Source: Sulfurimicrobium lacus
Lineage (GTDB): Bacteria > Pseudomonadota > Gammaproteobacteria > Burkholderiales > Sulfuricellaceae
Length of the DNA: 64,000 nucleotides
Reading direction: 5' to 3'
Assembly (NCBI RefSeq): GCF_011764585.1
Contig: NZ_AP022853.1
Span: 3,567,501 to 3,631,500, forward strand
This document shows positions 62,907 through 64,000 of this stretch, piece after piece. The notes below the pieces were generated by a model. The model did no database searches, had not been told where the DNA came from, and was given only the letters and a program-made list of their open reading frames with translations. Each line of letters opens with the position of its first letter. Positions within the stretch are counted from its first letter, which is position 1. Position numbers and translations under genes: made by a program.

Positions 62907-63971
62907 TTACTTCACTGGCCCTGCAAAAACCCGGCTCTTGGGCAAACCCAGGCCGAGGAAAAACTGCTCCGCGACCGACAGCGCCGATTCAGGACCGGCA
63001 ACGTAAATATCGCTGAGCTTCACATCGGGATGCTCGTCCACGATCCCCTGCAAGGTGGCGCGCAGCATGTCCGTGCGCTTGCCGCTGACGGCCCGCAAAT
63101 CATAGCCCGCCACCAGCGCCGAGAAATGAAAATTATCCAGGGCGTCGGCCCATGCGCGGCCGACATTCGGCAAGTAGATATTTTCGGCCTCCGACCCGAT
63201 CCAGTACAGGTGCATGGCCTCGGCGGCGTCCAGCGACAGGGCGTGTTCGATCAGGCTCTTGATCGGGGCGAAGCCGGCGTCGAAGGCGATGAAGTAGAGC
63301 GGGCGCGGCGATTTTTCGTGCAGGATGAACTCGCCCTGCGGTCCCTCGACATCCACCACATCGTTGCTCTTGAGGCGGTTGAACACGTAATCAGAAAACA
63401 GGTTGCCGGGCATGCGGCGCACATGAAACAGCAGGTTGCGGTCGTCGCAGGGACAACTGGCGACGGGCAGTTCGGCGCTCAGGGACTTGCCCACCTGGAG
63501 CGTGACGTACTGCCCGGCGAGGAAGCGCAGGCGCCGGGTGCGCGGGGTCTGCAGATGCAGCAGCACCATGTCGGGCGCCAGCGCTTCGACCGACTTGACC
63601 CGGGCGTCGATCTGCTGAAACGGGATATCCTGCACGCCGCCCGCCACCGGCGCTTCGATGTCCACATCGCTGACTGCGGTGTTGCTGCACAGCAGGATAT
63701 AGCCCTGGTTCTTCTCCGCTTCGGGGATCACGTAGTCGTGGTGGCGTACTTTCTTGATCTGCCCGGACACCACCCGCGCCTTGCACAGGCCGCAATTGCC
63801 GCCGCTGCAGCCGTAATTGAGCGGCACCCCGGCGCGCAGCGCGGCTTCGAGCAAGGTGTCCTGGCCTTCGAGGAAGAAATCGTGGCCGCTCGGCAGCACG
63901 CGCACGTGCGCCGCCATGACGCGCAAAATGCTGTCCCTTACCGCCAGGGGGTTGGGGTAGCCCGGCTCCAT
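62907..63971 (-). CDS. [2Fe-2S]-FAD-NAD oxidoreductase, ferredoxin-reductase type (5' end may lie beyond window)
   Basis: A protein of at least 354 residues with a plant-type [2Fe-2S] domain (YGCSGGNCGLCKARV and a later LLCSN), FAD-binding barrel (RFLAGQYVTLQVG, ending in a divergent PVASCPC) and NAD-binding half (YFIAFDAGFAPIKSLIEHAL, IYVAGPESALSVAEQFF). It is a distant paralogue of the flavoprotein at 46357. The frame remains open from the ATG at 63971 to the window edge (codons WLKDEVGAA), so a longer protein is possible. MAAHVRVLPSG about 18 codons in is another candidate start. Confidence 0.82.
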   Translation of the reverse strand: MEPGYPNPLAVRDSILRVMAAHVRVLPSGHDFFLEGQDTLLEAALRAGVPLNYGCSGGNCGLCKARVVSGQIKKVRHHDYVIPEAEKNQGYILLCSNTAVSDVDIEAPVAGGVQDIPFQQIDARVKSVEALAPDMVLLHLQTPRTRRLRFLAGQYVTLQVGKSLSAELPVASCPCDDRNLLFHVRRMPGNLFSDYVFNRLKSNDVVDVEGPQGEFILHEKSPRPLYFIAFDAGFAPIKSLIEHALSLDAAEAMHLYWIGSEAENIYLPNVGRAWADALDNFHFSALVAGYDLRAVSGKRTDMLRATLQGIVDEHPDVKLSDIYVAGPESALSVAEQFFLGLGLPKSRVFAGPVK

Positions 63972-64000
63972 CGCCGCGCCGACCTCGTCCTTTAGCCAGA

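Overview
The window looks like ordinary chromosome from a GC-rich betaproteobacterium, most likely a respiratory, motile chemolithotroph of the Nitrosomonadales (Sulfuricella/Gallionella/Thiobacillus type). This is inferred from gene content and order only: a hyp operon with a HoxA-type regulator, hemC-hemD-hemX-hemY, accB-accC-prmA-DUF3426, a split gcvPA/gcvPB, FlgP/FlgT, and repeat elements typical of betaproteobacteria. No database comparison was possible.

Layout. (1) 1-9344: [NiFe]-hydrogenase maturation operon on the plus strand, hypB-hypF-hypC-hypD-hypE-hoxA-hypE2. It is peppered with insertions: a REP-flanked RAYT transposase between hypB and hypF, an in-frame repeat inside hypF, a related repeat forming the hypC tail, and a GxxExxY gene plus a large palindrome that interrupts a small gene between hypD and hypE. 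(2) 9385-14079, minus strand: TonB-dependent receptor, TauE/SafE permease, ilvA. (3) 14218-19129, plus strand: rpiA, phoU-ppx, then a flgP-flgT pair behind a candidate flagellar sigma-28 promoter. (4) 19163-22509: mltA, apaG, tRNA-Ala(CGC), an unknown tail-anchored protein and an Old Yellow Enzyme. (5) 22676-25294: a Fur box followed by a cupredoxin / FTR1 permease / outer-membrane-protein operon, then DUF924. (6) 25308-33791: cold-shock protein, a large GGDEF-EAL sensor, VIT-like membrane protein, DUF2789, HU, NhaR-like regulator, DUF475 membrane protein and HtpX. (7) 33881-37682: TPR protein, AF1514-like protein, YecA/SEC-C protein, SlyX, tRNA-Ser(GCT), thioredoxin-like protein. (8) 37701-40901: hemC-hemD-hemX and a hemY that stops early. 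(9) 41071-46298: glycine-zipper envelope proteins, a stand-alone PDC sensor protein, a DODA-type dioxygenase, YceI and its divergent LysR regulator. (10) 46357-52979: ferredoxin-reductase-like flavoprotein, SDR, murI, MoaD-like protein, fxsA, cutA-dsbD, aroQ. (11) 52992-56728: accB-accC-prmA-DUF3426. (12) 56866-62616: gcvT-gcvH-gcvPA-tpx-gcvPB and a SPOR protein; then, on the minus strand, a CDGSH protein and a second ferredoxin-reductase-like protein running to or past the window end.

How the genes connect. Region 1 builds the Fe(CN)2CO centre of a [NiFe] hydrogenase and carries its transcription activator; the structural genes are not in the window. The remainder is mainly housekeeping (tetrapyrrole, fatty acid, glycine cleavage, isoleucine, cell wall) plus iron uptake, flagellum, c-di-GMP and redox/envelope functions. 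There is no prophage, CRISPR array or defence island. The most unusual material is the cluster of insertions in the hyp operon, each of which leaves the surrounding hyp genes open. Smaller oddities are the shortened HemY, a DsbD with two N-terminal domains, a MoaD-like protein without its Gly-Gly tail, and tpx embedded in the gcv operon. I did not find a clearly new multi-gene system.
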